Shown piece after piece: positions 24,321 to 31,822 of a stretch of 64,000 nt of DNA. A model generated the notes under the pieces. That model searched no databases and had not been told where the DNA came from. It saw nothing but the letters and a program-made list of their open reading frames with translations. Source of the DNA: Polynucleobacter sp. AP-Elch-400A-B2 (GTDB taxonomy: Bacteria; Pseudomonadota; Gammaproteobacteria; Burkholderiales; Burkholderiaceae); the NCBI RefSeq assembly GCF_018688355.1, contig NZ_CP061317.1:1682091-1746090 (forward strand), written 5' to 3'. A program made the position numbers and the translations under genes. Numbering within the stretch: position 1 is the stretch's first letter; every line of letters begins with the position of its first letter.

Positions 24321-24845
24321 ATGAATAAATTAAAAATCTGGTGCCATAAGCTTTATGAGGCGCTCAAGCCAACCCCTTCTGAATTTTCTCTTACGCAGCA
24401 ATTTATCATCACCATAGGCACGACCGCTACTATCTGCATCCTATCATTGGTTAACCATCTCTTAGATAAAGAAAATTTGCTACTGCTTGCGCCATTCATC
24501 GCTAGCGCATTAATGATATTTACAATGCCAAGCAAGAAAATGACCTCTGCTAGTGTAATTTTTCAATCTTATCTTTTATGTTCACTCATTGGCTTTGCAT
24601 TTGTATATGTATTTGACTATGCCCAATGGGTAATGATCGCCGCCTTTGTAATTAGCTTCTTTCTCATGCTGGTGCTTGAATGCTTACACCCTCCCGCAAT
24701 AATGTTGCCTATTATGATTATTAGCGAGAGATTGAGGGACTACACCCTGGCTTTTGATCCAATTGCAATTGATGTTCTTATATTGCTGATAGCAGTTTAT
24801 TTTTTCAATAAAACCTTAGAGAAGTTTCCACTTATTAAAAAATGA
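24321..24845 (+). CDS. HPP family membrane protein 2
   Basis: 174 residues, about five transmembrane segments (FIITIGTTATICILSLV; LLLLAPFIASALMIF; SYLLCSLIGFAFVYVF; WVMIAAFVISFFLMLVL; AIDVLILLIAVYFF). The motif LECLHPPAIMLPIM marks it as a diverged HPP protein, lacking the AGANP continuation seen in the first copy. A 123-bp gap separates it from the nitroreductase gene, so it may have its own promoter. It could be a second nitrite-type transporter or a different anion carrier. Confidence 0.75.
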   Translation: MNKLKIWCHKLYEALKPTPSEFSLTQQFIITIGTTATICILSLVNHLLDKENLLLLAPFIASALMIFTMPSKKMTSASVIFQSYLLCSLIGFAFVYVFDYAQWVMIAAFVISFFLMLVLECLHPPAIMLPIMIISERLRDYTLAFDPIAIDVLILLIAVYFFNKTLEKFPLIKK

Positions 24846-24927
24846 ATTTATAAGCTTGAATTGATATATCTAGTCTTGCCAATCGGCAAACTGTGCAGTA
24901 ATCGCCTGCACACTTTCTAGCATGCCC

Positions 24928-24948
24928 AGCGTTACTTAAAGTAACGCT
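24928..24948. repeat. 21-bp palindrome, copy 4 (perfect)
   Basis: Arms AGCGTTACTT / AAGTAACGCT around a central A, identical to copy 3 at 9246. Confidence 0.9.
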
Positions 24949-25023
24949 CAAATGACCGAACCTAACCTTTAGCCTCAAATGCTAGCTTTTTATGAGTTTT
25001 AAGTTGAGATTAGGTTCTCTGGT

Positions 25024-25204
25024 TATGAGAGCAGACATCCAAAGAAAACCACTAAGATTTCAAGAGGTTACGTCTCCTAAATATCGGTGTGTGAGTATTT
25101 GTGTAACTAGATTAACAAGATCACAAAATGTAATCCCTCACTCTTTGGTTTTCGAAACCAAAGGATTTTTGGAGCAACCATCTAACACTTCGTTGCTCCA
25201 AGGT
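25024..25204. repeat. 180-bp repeat with two hairpins, copy 2
   Basis: Same orientation as copy 1 (4538-4717). Both stems are conserved exactly; in the 70-bp conserved part the differences are a C/T in the 13-base loop and an A/G just after the second stem. The anchor words TATGAGAGCAGA and TCGGTGTGT lie at nearly the same distances from the hairpins as in copy 1 (119 versus 116, and 59 versus 58 bases). Confidence 0.8.
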
Positions 25205-25212
25205 GGATTTAC

Positions 25213-26154
25213 CTACAAAACCTTTAGATGATGACTAATCCGATTTAATAGATCAGGAAAATTTGGCTGACCTTTGTAATATAGGCTAGCTACTTTTTGA
25301 TATTCTGATTCAAACAACTTTCGGTCTTCCGAATCACACAGAAGAAAAGCTGGGTTTTGAGAAATAATTAAGTTATCGGACTTGGGAAAACGCTCTACCT
25401 TCCTAGTCTGATACCTATCAGTCTTAATAAATTCCAACACTGATGAGCAATCCAAGAGGCAATATACGTCGTAGTAATGCCTTAGGAAGTTCTTAGGAAA
25501 TCCTTTGCCATCTTTGTATTGGCGATACTTCGTAGAGATGGTTTGCAGTTTTTCCACAAAAGTATATTCAGGCAAGTAACACAAGACATTTTTGGCTCTA
25601 TTGTCATCAATTTCTTTGACGTACTTAATCGCATAATCGTATGCCCACGATGAAATATCTACCGGCTGATTGGGTGCCGTATCGTCAAAGCCTAACTCTA
25701 ATAAAACACCATCTTTTAAACCACCCACCGATGGCATTATTGATTGGTAATTTAAGCGGATCCCGCCACTGCGCATTTTTTCTGGATCATCAAATGCATA
25801 ATCTCGTATAACATCTTGTATGCCAAGAATCTTTAGCTCACTGGCAACCCAATCGTAAAAATCAGATCGAGATTTTATATGCGCTTCTTTATCTTGATTT
25901 TTACCAGCCTTAACATCCATGCCTACTGGCGGCTCAATGCGGATATCAATATCTTCGGAAAAGCGATAGATTAATCCAAACCCCTTGGATAATGAAGTTC
26001 CGCCCTTCAATTCAAATGTAAATCCTTGTTGCTGCAATCCCCAAAGGCAATGCATGATCCAATAATCCTTTTCAACCAATGTGGGATCAATACCCATATT
26101 GTCTGATACAGCAGCAATCAGATCTTTGAAATCCTTATGTTCATGCAAAAGCAC
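25213..26154 (-). CDS. abiEii: AbiEii/AbiGii-family nucleotidyltransferase toxin
   Basis: 313-residue nucleotidyltransferase of the type IV toxin-antitoxin AbiE system. The catalytic block is ELKGGTSLSKGFG then YRFSEDIDIRIEPP (about residues 48-77), with the paired aspartates after the GG-T-S motif. Later conserved parts are EKLQTISTKYRQYKDGKG and FLRHYYDVYCLLD. Relatives in the MenT group modify tRNA and stop growth, giving phage abortive infection. The start is GTG at 26154, sharing one base with the antitoxin stop (TAGTG), so translation is coupled. Near a tRNA gene in an accessory region. Confidence 0.88.
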   Translation of the reverse strand: MLLHEHKDFKDLIAAVSDNMGIDPTLVEKDYWIMHCLWGLQQQGFTFELKGGTSLSKGFGLIYRFSEDIDIRIEPPVGMDVKAGKNQDKEAHIKSRSDFYDWVASELKILGIQDVIRDYAFDDPEKMRSGGIRLNYQSIMPSVGGLKDGVLLELGFDDTAPNQPVDISSWAYDYAIKYVKEIDDNRAKNVLCYLPEYTFVEKLQTISTKYRQYKDGKGFPKNFLRHYYDVYCLLDCSSVLEFIKTDRYQTRKVERFPKSDNLIISQNPAFLLCDSEDRKLFESEYQKVASLYYKGQPNFPDLLNRISHHLKVL

Positions 26155-26798
26155 TAAGCACTCGCTCTCTGCGTATCACGCAACCAAGATGAAACCCGCT
26201 TCTTCGTTCTCCCTGCCCCATAAGCACTAACTGTTTTTTGCAATTTAGAAGTTTCAAACTTATTTAACTGCTTCTCTGCCTTAGTCAATACATCATCTTT
26301 ATTCTCGGCAAGCGAATCTAGATTATTCAATAGATCCACCAATAAGAATTCTTTATCCACCTTTTTTGGAAAGCGCGGTTTTACCCGAAATTCAAAACTT
26401 CTATTGCCTAATTTAAAGACGCCATGGCGTTTATGGTTGTACACCACAGTCTTGTTATATAGCTGAGTTGTTCCCAAGCCCAGTGAGTTATAGCTATTAG
26501 GTGAAAGCAACAAAAAGTTCTCGTCTTTTAAAAAAGCTTCTACTAGCTCATTGTCTTTCGGAGGCACCCTACCAAATACAGATGATTTGGGTGCGTAATA
26601 TAGTCCTTGGGCAAGCTTCTCTAAATCACCCGCATCAACCAATTGTTTTAAATGACGGTCAACCGCATTGGAGTTACCTAAAAGATCCTCTCTTCTATAG
26701 ACATGACCCCTCTTAAGCTGCGAGCGAAGTCTCCCCAATGCGCTATCGCGTAATTCAGGCGAAGTATTTAAGGGGGGGGTTACAGGCTCTTTTTGCAT
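26154..26798 (-). CDS. abiEi: AbiEi-type antitoxin with N-terminal wHTH
   Basis: 214 residues. The N-terminal 85 or so form a winged helix-turn-helix (RLRSQLKRGHVYRREDLLGN, QLVDAGDLEKLAQGLYYAP), and the remainder is the AbiEi C-terminal antitoxin domain (LLSPNSYNSLGLGTTQLYNK, YNHKRHGVFKLGNRSFEFRV). It is upstream of the toxin with a 1-base overlap, the normal order. AbiEi proteins bind inverted or direct repeats in their own promoter; a promoter with a repeated TATTAACA is present at 26822-26850. No strong Shine-Dalgarno sequence precedes ATG 26798. Confidence 0.87.
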   Translation of the reverse strand: MQKEPVTPPLNTSPELRDSALGRLRSQLKRGHVYRREDLLGNSNAVDRHLKQLVDAGDLEKLAQGLYYAPKSSVFGRVPPKDNELVEAFLKDENFLLLSPNSYNSLGLGTTQLYNKTVVYNHKRHGVFKLGNRSFEFRVKPRFPKKVDKEFLLVDLLNNLDSLAENKDDVLTKAEKQLNKFETSKLQKTVSAYGAGRTKKRVSSWLRDTQRASA

Positions 26799-26821
26799 GA
26801 TTTTTTATTAAAGTTTCATGC

Positions 26822-26850
26822 ATATTAACATAGGCAGACGGTATTAACAA
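26822..26850 (-). promoter_or_regulatory. Promoter of the abiE operon with repeated TATTAACA
   Basis: On the minus strand TTGTTA (26850-26845), 17 bases, TAATAT (26827-26822), a near-consensus sigma-70 promoter ending 23 bp before the antitoxin ATG. The plus-strand word TATTAACA occurs at 26823 and 26842, so each copy overlaps one promoter element, as expected for an autoregulatory operator. Confidence 0.6.
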
Positions 26851-26894
26851 GCTTGGCAGCGGAGAAGCTGGCGCAATGAACAAATAGTTGATTG

Positions 26895-26961
26895 CTGCAA
26901 GCTAGAGCCATATATCTATTGGGGTCTAGCGGTAATATTTGCTACACACCGACTACACATT
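26895..26961. repeat. Partial, rearranged copy of the tRNA-side repeat motifs
   Basis: TAGAGCCATATA then GGGGTCT and GCGG (about 26896-26930) align with 4557-4590 in the first 180-bp repeat. The next part, TTGCTACACACCGACTACAC, is the reverse complement of the GGTGTGTA-type motif found there. It lies between abiE and the second tRNA-Ile gene. Confidence 0.5.
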
Positions 26962-26963
26962 AA

Positions 26964-27003
26964 CAAAAAATGACCTAGCGTTCTCACGCTAAGTCATTGA
27001 TTT
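26964..27003 (-). terminator. Terminator after tRNA-Ile/rpoD
   Basis: Stem AATGACCTAGCG / CGCTAAGTCATT (one mismatch) with a six-base loop. On the minus strand it is followed by six T residues, so it ends the transcript that carries tRNA-Ile and probably rpoD. Confidence 0.75.
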
Positions 27004-27006
27004 TAT

Positions 27007-27083
27007 TGGTGGGCCCACCAGGACTTGAACCTGGGACCAAAGGATTATGAGTCCTCTGCTCTAACCAACTGAGCTATAGGCCC
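27007..27083 (-). tRNA. tRNA-Ile2(CAU), intron-free
   Basis: 77 bases: GGGCCTATAGC at the 5' end, anticodon arm GGACTCATAATCC, variable loop TTTGGTC, T arm CAGGTTCAAGTCCTG and encoded CCA. It differs from the spliced form of the gene at 4054-4341 at one acceptor base (T instead of C, making a G-U pair). The anticodon arm favours the lysidine-type isoleucine identity; an automated tool might call it Met. It lies 13 bp after the rpoD stop and may be co-transcribed with it. Confidence 0.92.
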
Positions 27084-27096
27084 GTTAGTCTTTGGA

Positions 27097-29619
27097 TCAA
27101 TCCTCTTCGAGGAAGGTCTTGAGTTTGTCGCTGCGGCTTGGATGACGCATCTTTCTCAAGGCCTTGGCTTCAATCTGACGAATACGCTCACGAGTCACAT
27201 CAAATTGCTTACCAACTTCTTCGAGAGTATGGTCTGTACTCATCTCAACACCAAAGCGCATACGCAATACTTTTGCTTCGCGTGGTGTTAATGAATCCAG
27301 AACATCCTTCACTACATCGCGCATCGATTCATGCAAGGCTGCTTCAGCTGGAGCCAAGGTATTGCTATCTTCAATAAAGTCACCCAAGTTTGAATCCGCA
27401 TCGTCACCAATTGGTGTCTCCATGGAGATTGGCTCTTTAGCAATCTTCATAATCTTGCGAATCTTATCCTCAGGAATTTCCATTTTGAGAGCCAAGGTTG
27501 CAGCATCTGGCTCATGACCAGTTTCTTGCAAGATTTGACGGCTAATACGATTCATCTTGTTGATCGTCTCAATCATGTGAACTGGGATACGGATCGTGCG
27601 TGCCTGGTCAGCAATCGAACGAGTAATCGCCTGACGAATCCACCAAGTTGCATAGGTAGAGAACTTATAACCACGACGGTATTCAAACTTATCTACCGCC
27701 TTCATCAAACCGATATTACCTTCCTGAATTAAATCCAAGAACTGTAAACCTCGGTTGGTGTATTTCTTAGCAATCGAAATTACCAAGCGTAAGTTAGCTA
27801 CAGTCATCTCACGTTTAGCTTCACGCGCACGCTTCTCGCCAGCAGTCATCCGCTTGTTTACTTCTTTTAATTCTGGAAGTGGTAATACAACACGCGTCTG
27901 AATATCGATCAACTTCTGCTGTAATTCCTGAATCGCTGGAACGTTACGTTGCAGTAATGCTGTATATGGCTTGTTTTCTTTGAGGAGTTTATTTACCCAC
28001 TCTAGATTCATCGACATTTTCGGGAAGTCTTTTAATACTTCACCACGATTAACGCCAACCTTATCTACCAACAAACTTACAATGCCGCGCTCGAGCTTCC
28101 AAACTTGATCTACTTGAGAACGCATGGTGTCACACAACTTCTCAACACTCTTTGCAGTTAAGCGGAAACCAAGCAACTCGCCACGAATAGCTTCTTGTGC
28201 CTTGATATAAGCAGGACAGTTATAACCCTCTTTATCAAAAGCACGACGCATCTTGTCAGATTGAGTGCGCACAATTGCAAACTTCTCCAGAGAGATCTGC
28301 TTTAATTCTTCAAGTTGCTTAGCGTTGGCTGTAGCTGCGCCACCACCACCGCCTCCTTCGTCTTCACCGCCTTCTTCGTCACCCACTTCAGCATCTGGGT
28401 CGATTTCTGGCTCTTCTGGTCCAAGCTTAATATCTTCAGCGTTAGGGTCAACTAGTCCATCGACAAATTGATCAATCTCCATCTCACCACTAGTAATCTT
28501 GTCTACGTTAGCTAAGATCTCGCCGATCGTGACGGGGCAAGCGGCCAAGGCCATCACCATGTCTTTAAGGCCTGCTTCAATCTTCTTCGCAATGACGATC
28601 TCACCTTCGCGAGTCAGCAAATCCACAGTACCCATCTCGCGCATATACATACGTACTGGATCGGTTGTACGACCGAACTCGGAGTCAACAGTAGCTAAAG
28701 CAGCTTCAGCCTCTTCTTCAGCCTCTTCTTCGGAGGTTGTTGCTGAGGCATTCTCATTCAGGAGGAGCGTCTCAGCATCTGGAGCCTGCTCATACACAGT
28801 AATGTTGATGTCATTTAAGAGGCTGATCAATGTTTCTAATGCGTCAGCATCTGACAACTCATCAGACATCACGTCATTCATTTCGCCATGAGTTAAGTAA
28901 CCCTTGGACTTACCCATCTTGATCAATGTCTTCAGACGAGTACGACGTAATTCTTGCTGCTCTTCAGAGCCTAACTGTTGTGCTGCGAATTCTTTTAAGA
29001 GTGCTTTTTCTTTTGCCTTACGCTCACGTGCTTTTTGACGATCAGTCAGAACTGGTTCAGCACCCTCTGGAAGAGCATCCGCCTTGGGTTTGCGACCTTT
29101 TTTTACTTCTTCAGTCGCAACAAGTTCAGTCCCCGGCTCAACTGCTTTTGCTTTTTTACCCTTAGCTTCTTTAGCTGCGGGAACTTCCTTAGCAGCTTTA
29201 GCCTTTTTAGGTGCCTCTACTTTCGCTACTGGCTTTGATGCGGTCTTTATTGGAGCTTTTGCCGCTTTAGCGGGAGCCTTTACTGGCTTGGCTGGTGCTT
29301 TTGCTGTTGTTTTTGCTGTTGCTTTAGCTTTAGCAACTGGTTTGGCAGGTGCCTTTGCTTTTGTCGCTGGCTTGGCTGGTGCTTTTGCTGGTGTCTTAGC
29401 TCTAGCCGCTGGTTTAGCAGGCGCCTTCGCTTTAGCCGCTGGCTTGGCTGGTGCTTTAGCTTTCGCTACTGGCTTGGCTGGTTTTACAGGTGCTTTTGCT
29501 TTAGCCACTGGTTTAGCAGGTGCCTTGGCTTTTGCCGCTGGCTTGGCTGGTGCTTTGGCTTTGGCTTTTGCTACTGGCTTTGCTGGTTTAGCTGCTGGTT
29601 TTTTCTTGGTATTAGGCAT
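27097..29619 (-). CDS. rpoD: RNA polymerase primary sigma factor 70 with long Lys/Ala/Pro-rich N-terminus
   Basis: 840 residues. Residues 1 to about 160 are a low-complexity extension built from AKAPAKP-type repeats, then a charged linker up to about 220. Region 1.1 begins near RTRLKTLIKMGKSKGYLTHG. Region 1.2 (DPVRMYMREMG) is followed by a large non-conserved region, region 2 (DLIQEGNIGLMKAVDKFEYR, YKFSTYATWWIRQAI), region 3 and region 4 (LEEVGKQFDVTRERIRQIEA). All promoter-recognition parts are complete, so it is the housekeeping sigma factor. Histone-H1-like basic tails occur in betaproteobacteria, but here the tail is fused to RpoD. Downstream of dnaG in the macromolecular synthesis gene order. 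Confidence 0.97.
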   Translation of the reverse strand: MPNTKKKPAAKPAKPVAKAKAKAPAKPAAKAKAPAKPVAKAKAPVKPAKPVAKAKAPAKPAAKAKAPAKPAARAKTPAKAPAKPATKAKAPAKPVAKAKATAKTTAKAPAKPVKAPAKAAKAPIKTASKPVAKVEAPKKAKAAKEVPAAKEAKGKKAKAVEPGTELVATEEVKKGRKPKADALPEGAEPVLTDRQKARERKAKEKALLKEFAAQQLGSEEQQELRRTRLKTLIKMGKSKGYLTHGEMNDVMSDELSDADALETLISLLNDINITVYEQAPDAETLLLNENASATTSEEEAEEEAEAALATVDSEFGRTTDPVRMYMREMGTVDLLTREGEIVIAKKIEAGLKDMVMALAACPVTIGEILANVDKITSGEMEIDQFVDGLVDPNAEDIKLGPEEPEIDPDAEVGDEEGGEDEGGGGGGAATANAKQLEELKQISLEKFAIVRTQSDKMRRAFDKEGYNCPAYIKAQEAIRGELLGFRLTAKSVEKLCDTMRSQVDQVWKLERGIVSLLVDKVGVNRGEVLKDFPKMSMNLEWVNKLLKENKPYTALLQRNVPAIQELQQKLIDIQTRVVLPLPELKEVNKRMTAGEKRAREAKREMTVANLRLVISIAKKYTNRGLQFLDLIQEGNIGLMKAVDKFEYRRGYKFSTYATWWIRQAITRSIADQARTIRIPVHMIETINKMNRISRQILQETGHEPDAATLALKMEIPEDKIRKIMKIAKEPISMETPIGDDADSNLGDFIEDSNTLAPAEAALHESMRDVVKDVLDSLTPREAKVLRMRFGVEMSTDHTLEEVGKQFDVTRERIRQIEAKALRKMRHPSRSDKLKTFLEED

Positions 29620-29754
29620 TTATTAGCACTTACTCACGTTACTGATGATTGTTCTCGACTGCTTAGGCGCAGCCACTTAGTCCACTTGCCCCAAATTTCT
29701 TCAAAATAAAGCGCAAGTGGCTGAATTAAATCGGTTTTTTTCTGGGAATAGAGG

Positions 29755-29760
29755 ATTATA
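29755..29760 (-). promoter_or_regulatory. Possible rpoD -10 element
   Basis: Minus-strand TATAAT in the 224-bp gap between dnaG and rpoD, 136 bp before the rpoD ATG. No good -35 hexamer is seen at 17 bases. Only the -10 can be supported. Confidence 0.3.
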
Positions 29761-29843
29761 GTCGATTACGACTTTTTTACCCCTATACGCACTCAAAATA
29801 TGGGGTAAATTTCGGGTTTTTCTAGGCTTAAATCAGAAAATTC

Positions 29844-31793
29844 CTAGGAAAATTTCAGTCTTTCGCCCAGTTCGCGATATCGAGCTCGATCTTGCTCCGT
29901 AGCTGTGCTGCCAGCAATCTTTTGGGCAATTTCTGTCATCTCTGTTTTTAGGTGGGTAATCTCCAGCTTTTTGAAAGCCCCATCTAAATCTGCCATAGCT
30001 CCTTCAATCTCTAAATCGGAGCCCATGACCCGCTTTCTTAGTACCTCATAGAGCGGGGCCAACTCGCTGCGAGATAGTTGCTCTTGAAATAAAGCAAATG
30101 CGCCGGCACCTACTGCTGGTGGCTTACCGTTCTCACCAGGAATCAATTCAACCTGATCACATTGAGTCAATAAATCCTTCATGAGTTCCAATGCTTTTTC
30201 TGAGCGTAACTCAGAAGCCTGTAAAGCGAGCGCCCTCTTGTTGGCATCTAGAGCTTTTCCTAAATGTGGAAACTGAATCAAGACGCGCAACATCTGCTCA
30301 GCCAAATCTGTAGGGGCTTGCGGAGGTGGGATATTGAGTACAGGGGCTCTTTTCGCCGAACCCTTAGAAGCCTGCCAAGGCGCGCCCTGGGTCCGGTTGC
30401 CGTTATTAGCTTGCACAAAGTTGGGTGCGCGTTGATTTGTTGTTGCATAAGAACCTTGCTGTACTGGTGCAGGCACTATCGTCAATCCACAGAAAGACTC
30501 TAACTCTGCAGGTGTTGAATTCGTTCGGATAGCAAGCTCACGCAAGATTTGCGTACGCAGAGCAATTGGTGGCATGGATAGCAGCATTGGTTTTGCTGCA
30601 TGATGCGTTTGCGCTCTTCCTTCAGGCGTTGTCAGCTCATGATCTTGACTTGCAATCTTAAAAAAGAAACTTGAGAGCGACATCGCTTCTTTGATGACTT
30701 TTTCAAAGGCGGGTGCACCATAGGCTCGGACATAACTATCGGGGTCGTGCTCTGTAGGCAAAAATAAGAAACGAATTTCTTTGTCATCCGACATTAATGG
30801 GAGACACGCTTCCAGCGCACGTTGTGCCGCACGCTGTCCGGCAGAGTCACCATCAAATGAAAACACGACTTTATCGGTTTGGCGCAACAACATGCGCACG
30901 TGGTTTGCAGTACAGGCTGTACCCAATGTAGCTACCGCATTAGGAAAACCCAATTGCGCGAGTGCTACGACATCCATATAGCCCTCGCATACCAAAACAT
31001 ATTCTTGCGAGCGGATAGCTTGTCTTGCTTCGAATAATCCGTAAAGCGTATTGCCTTTAGAGAACAGTGGTGTCTCTGGAGAATTTAAATACTTAGGCTC
31101 ACCTTGATCCAGGATGCGTCCACCAAAACCAATGGTCTGCCCCTTAGGACTACGAATCGGAAACATGATGCGATCACGAAAGCGATCGTAGCGTCTGGTA
31201 GTCTGATTATTGTCCGTCTGCTCACTCTGAATGAGTAAGCCACCCTCAAGCAAAGTCTTAGCTACTTCATCGTTGGCATAAGTACCAAAGACTGCCTCAA
31301 GGCCTTGCCAACCATCGGGTGCATAACCCAGGGAATACCGTTTAGCGATCTCACCAGTGAGACCGCGCCCCTTCAAGTACTCCACAGCACGGGGCGCTAC
31401 TTTCAGTTGTTGGCGATACCAATCGGCAGCTGCACTCATTACTTCACTTAGTGCCATCGTCTGCTGTTGGCGCGCAACATCATTCGCAGTGCGCTCTTCA
31501 CGCGGCACATCTAATCCTGCGGAACGCGCTAAGTCCTCAATCGCATCTACATAGCCAAGACCGGAATACTCCATCAGAAAACTAATAGCAGAGCCGTGCG
31601 CTCCACAACCAAAGCAGTGATAAAACTGTTTGGTAGGTGATACAGAAAATGAAGGGGATTTCTCAGAATGAAAGGGGCACAAACCTTGAAAGTTCGCACC
31701 CGCTTTTTTTAACTTCACGTGCTGCCCAACCACATCCACGATGTCGACCCGATTTAGTAAATCGGCAATGAAGGATTGGGGTATGAGAGCCAT
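29844..31793 (-). CDS. dnaG: DNA primase
   Basis: 649 residues. N-terminal CHC2 zinc ribbon (CPFHSEKSPSFSVSP, then YHCFGCGAHG, residues 40-67), the catalytic core and TOPRIM domain (LVCEGYMDVVALAQLGFPNA, VVFSFDGDSAGQRAAQRA), then a linker rich in Gln/Asn/Pro and a C-terminal helicase-binding domain. It makes RNA primers at the replication fork with DnaB. It lies 29 bp after yqeY in the classical rpsU-yqeY-dnaG-rpoD order, transcribed away from tsaD. Confidence 0.97.
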   Translation of the reverse strand: MALIPQSFIADLLNRVDIVDVVGQHVKLKKAGANFQGLCPFHSEKSPSFSVSPTKQFYHCFGCGAHGSAISFLMEYSGLGYVDAIEDLARSAGLDVPREERTANDVARQQQTMALSEVMSAAADWYRQQLKVAPRAVEYLKGRGLTGEIAKRYSLGYAPDGWQGLEAVFGTYANDEVAKTLLEGGLLIQSEQTDNNQTTRRYDRFRDRIMFPIRSPKGQTIGFGGRILDQGEPKYLNSPETPLFSKGNTLYGLFEARQAIRSQEYVLVCEGYMDVVALAQLGFPNAVATLGTACTANHVRMLLRQTDKVVFSFDGDSAGQRAAQRALEACLPLMSDDKEIRFLFLPTEHDPDSYVRAYGAPAFEKVIKEAMSLSSFFFKIASQDHELTTPEGRAQTHHAAKPMLLSMPPIALRTQILRELAIRTNSTPAELESFCGLTIVPAPVQQGSYATTNQRAPNFVQANNGNRTQGAPWQASKGSAKRAPVLNIPPPQAPTDLAEQMLRVLIQFPHLGKALDANKRALALQASELRSEKALELMKDLLTQCDQVELIPGENGKPPAVGAGAFALFQEQLSRSELAPLYEVLRKRVMGSDLEIEGAMADLDGAFKKLEITHLKTEMTEIAQKIAGSTATEQDRARYRELGERLKFS

Positions 31794-31822
31794 CAGTATG
31801 GGATGAGGCTTAGCTTGTGAAC

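Larger units (their letters stand above)
24846..25212. other. Gene-free stretch with palindrome and repeat
   Basis: 367 bp between the second HPP gene and the abiE toxin gene. It contains palindrome copy 4 (24928-24948) and copy 2 of the 180-bp two-hairpin repeat (25024-25204), ending 8 bp from the toxin stop codon. The second hairpin could also act as a weak terminator for the toxin gene, but no T run supports that. Confidence 0.6.

Noticed and set aside
25134..25204. Integron attC site
   Set aside because: Two stems are present, but the conserved core sites of attC are missing, the copies are 20 kb apart and no integron integrase is seen.
27007..27083. Elongator tRNA-Met
   Set aside because: The CAU anticodon fits, but the anticodon stem and TTTGGTC variable loop match lysidine-type tRNA-Ile2; I keep a small chance of Met.
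29084..29626. Long plus-strand ORF of Ala/Leu/Gly-rich sequence
   Set aside because: It is the exact antisense of the Lys/Ala/Pro repeat region of rpoD; its length follows from that composition.
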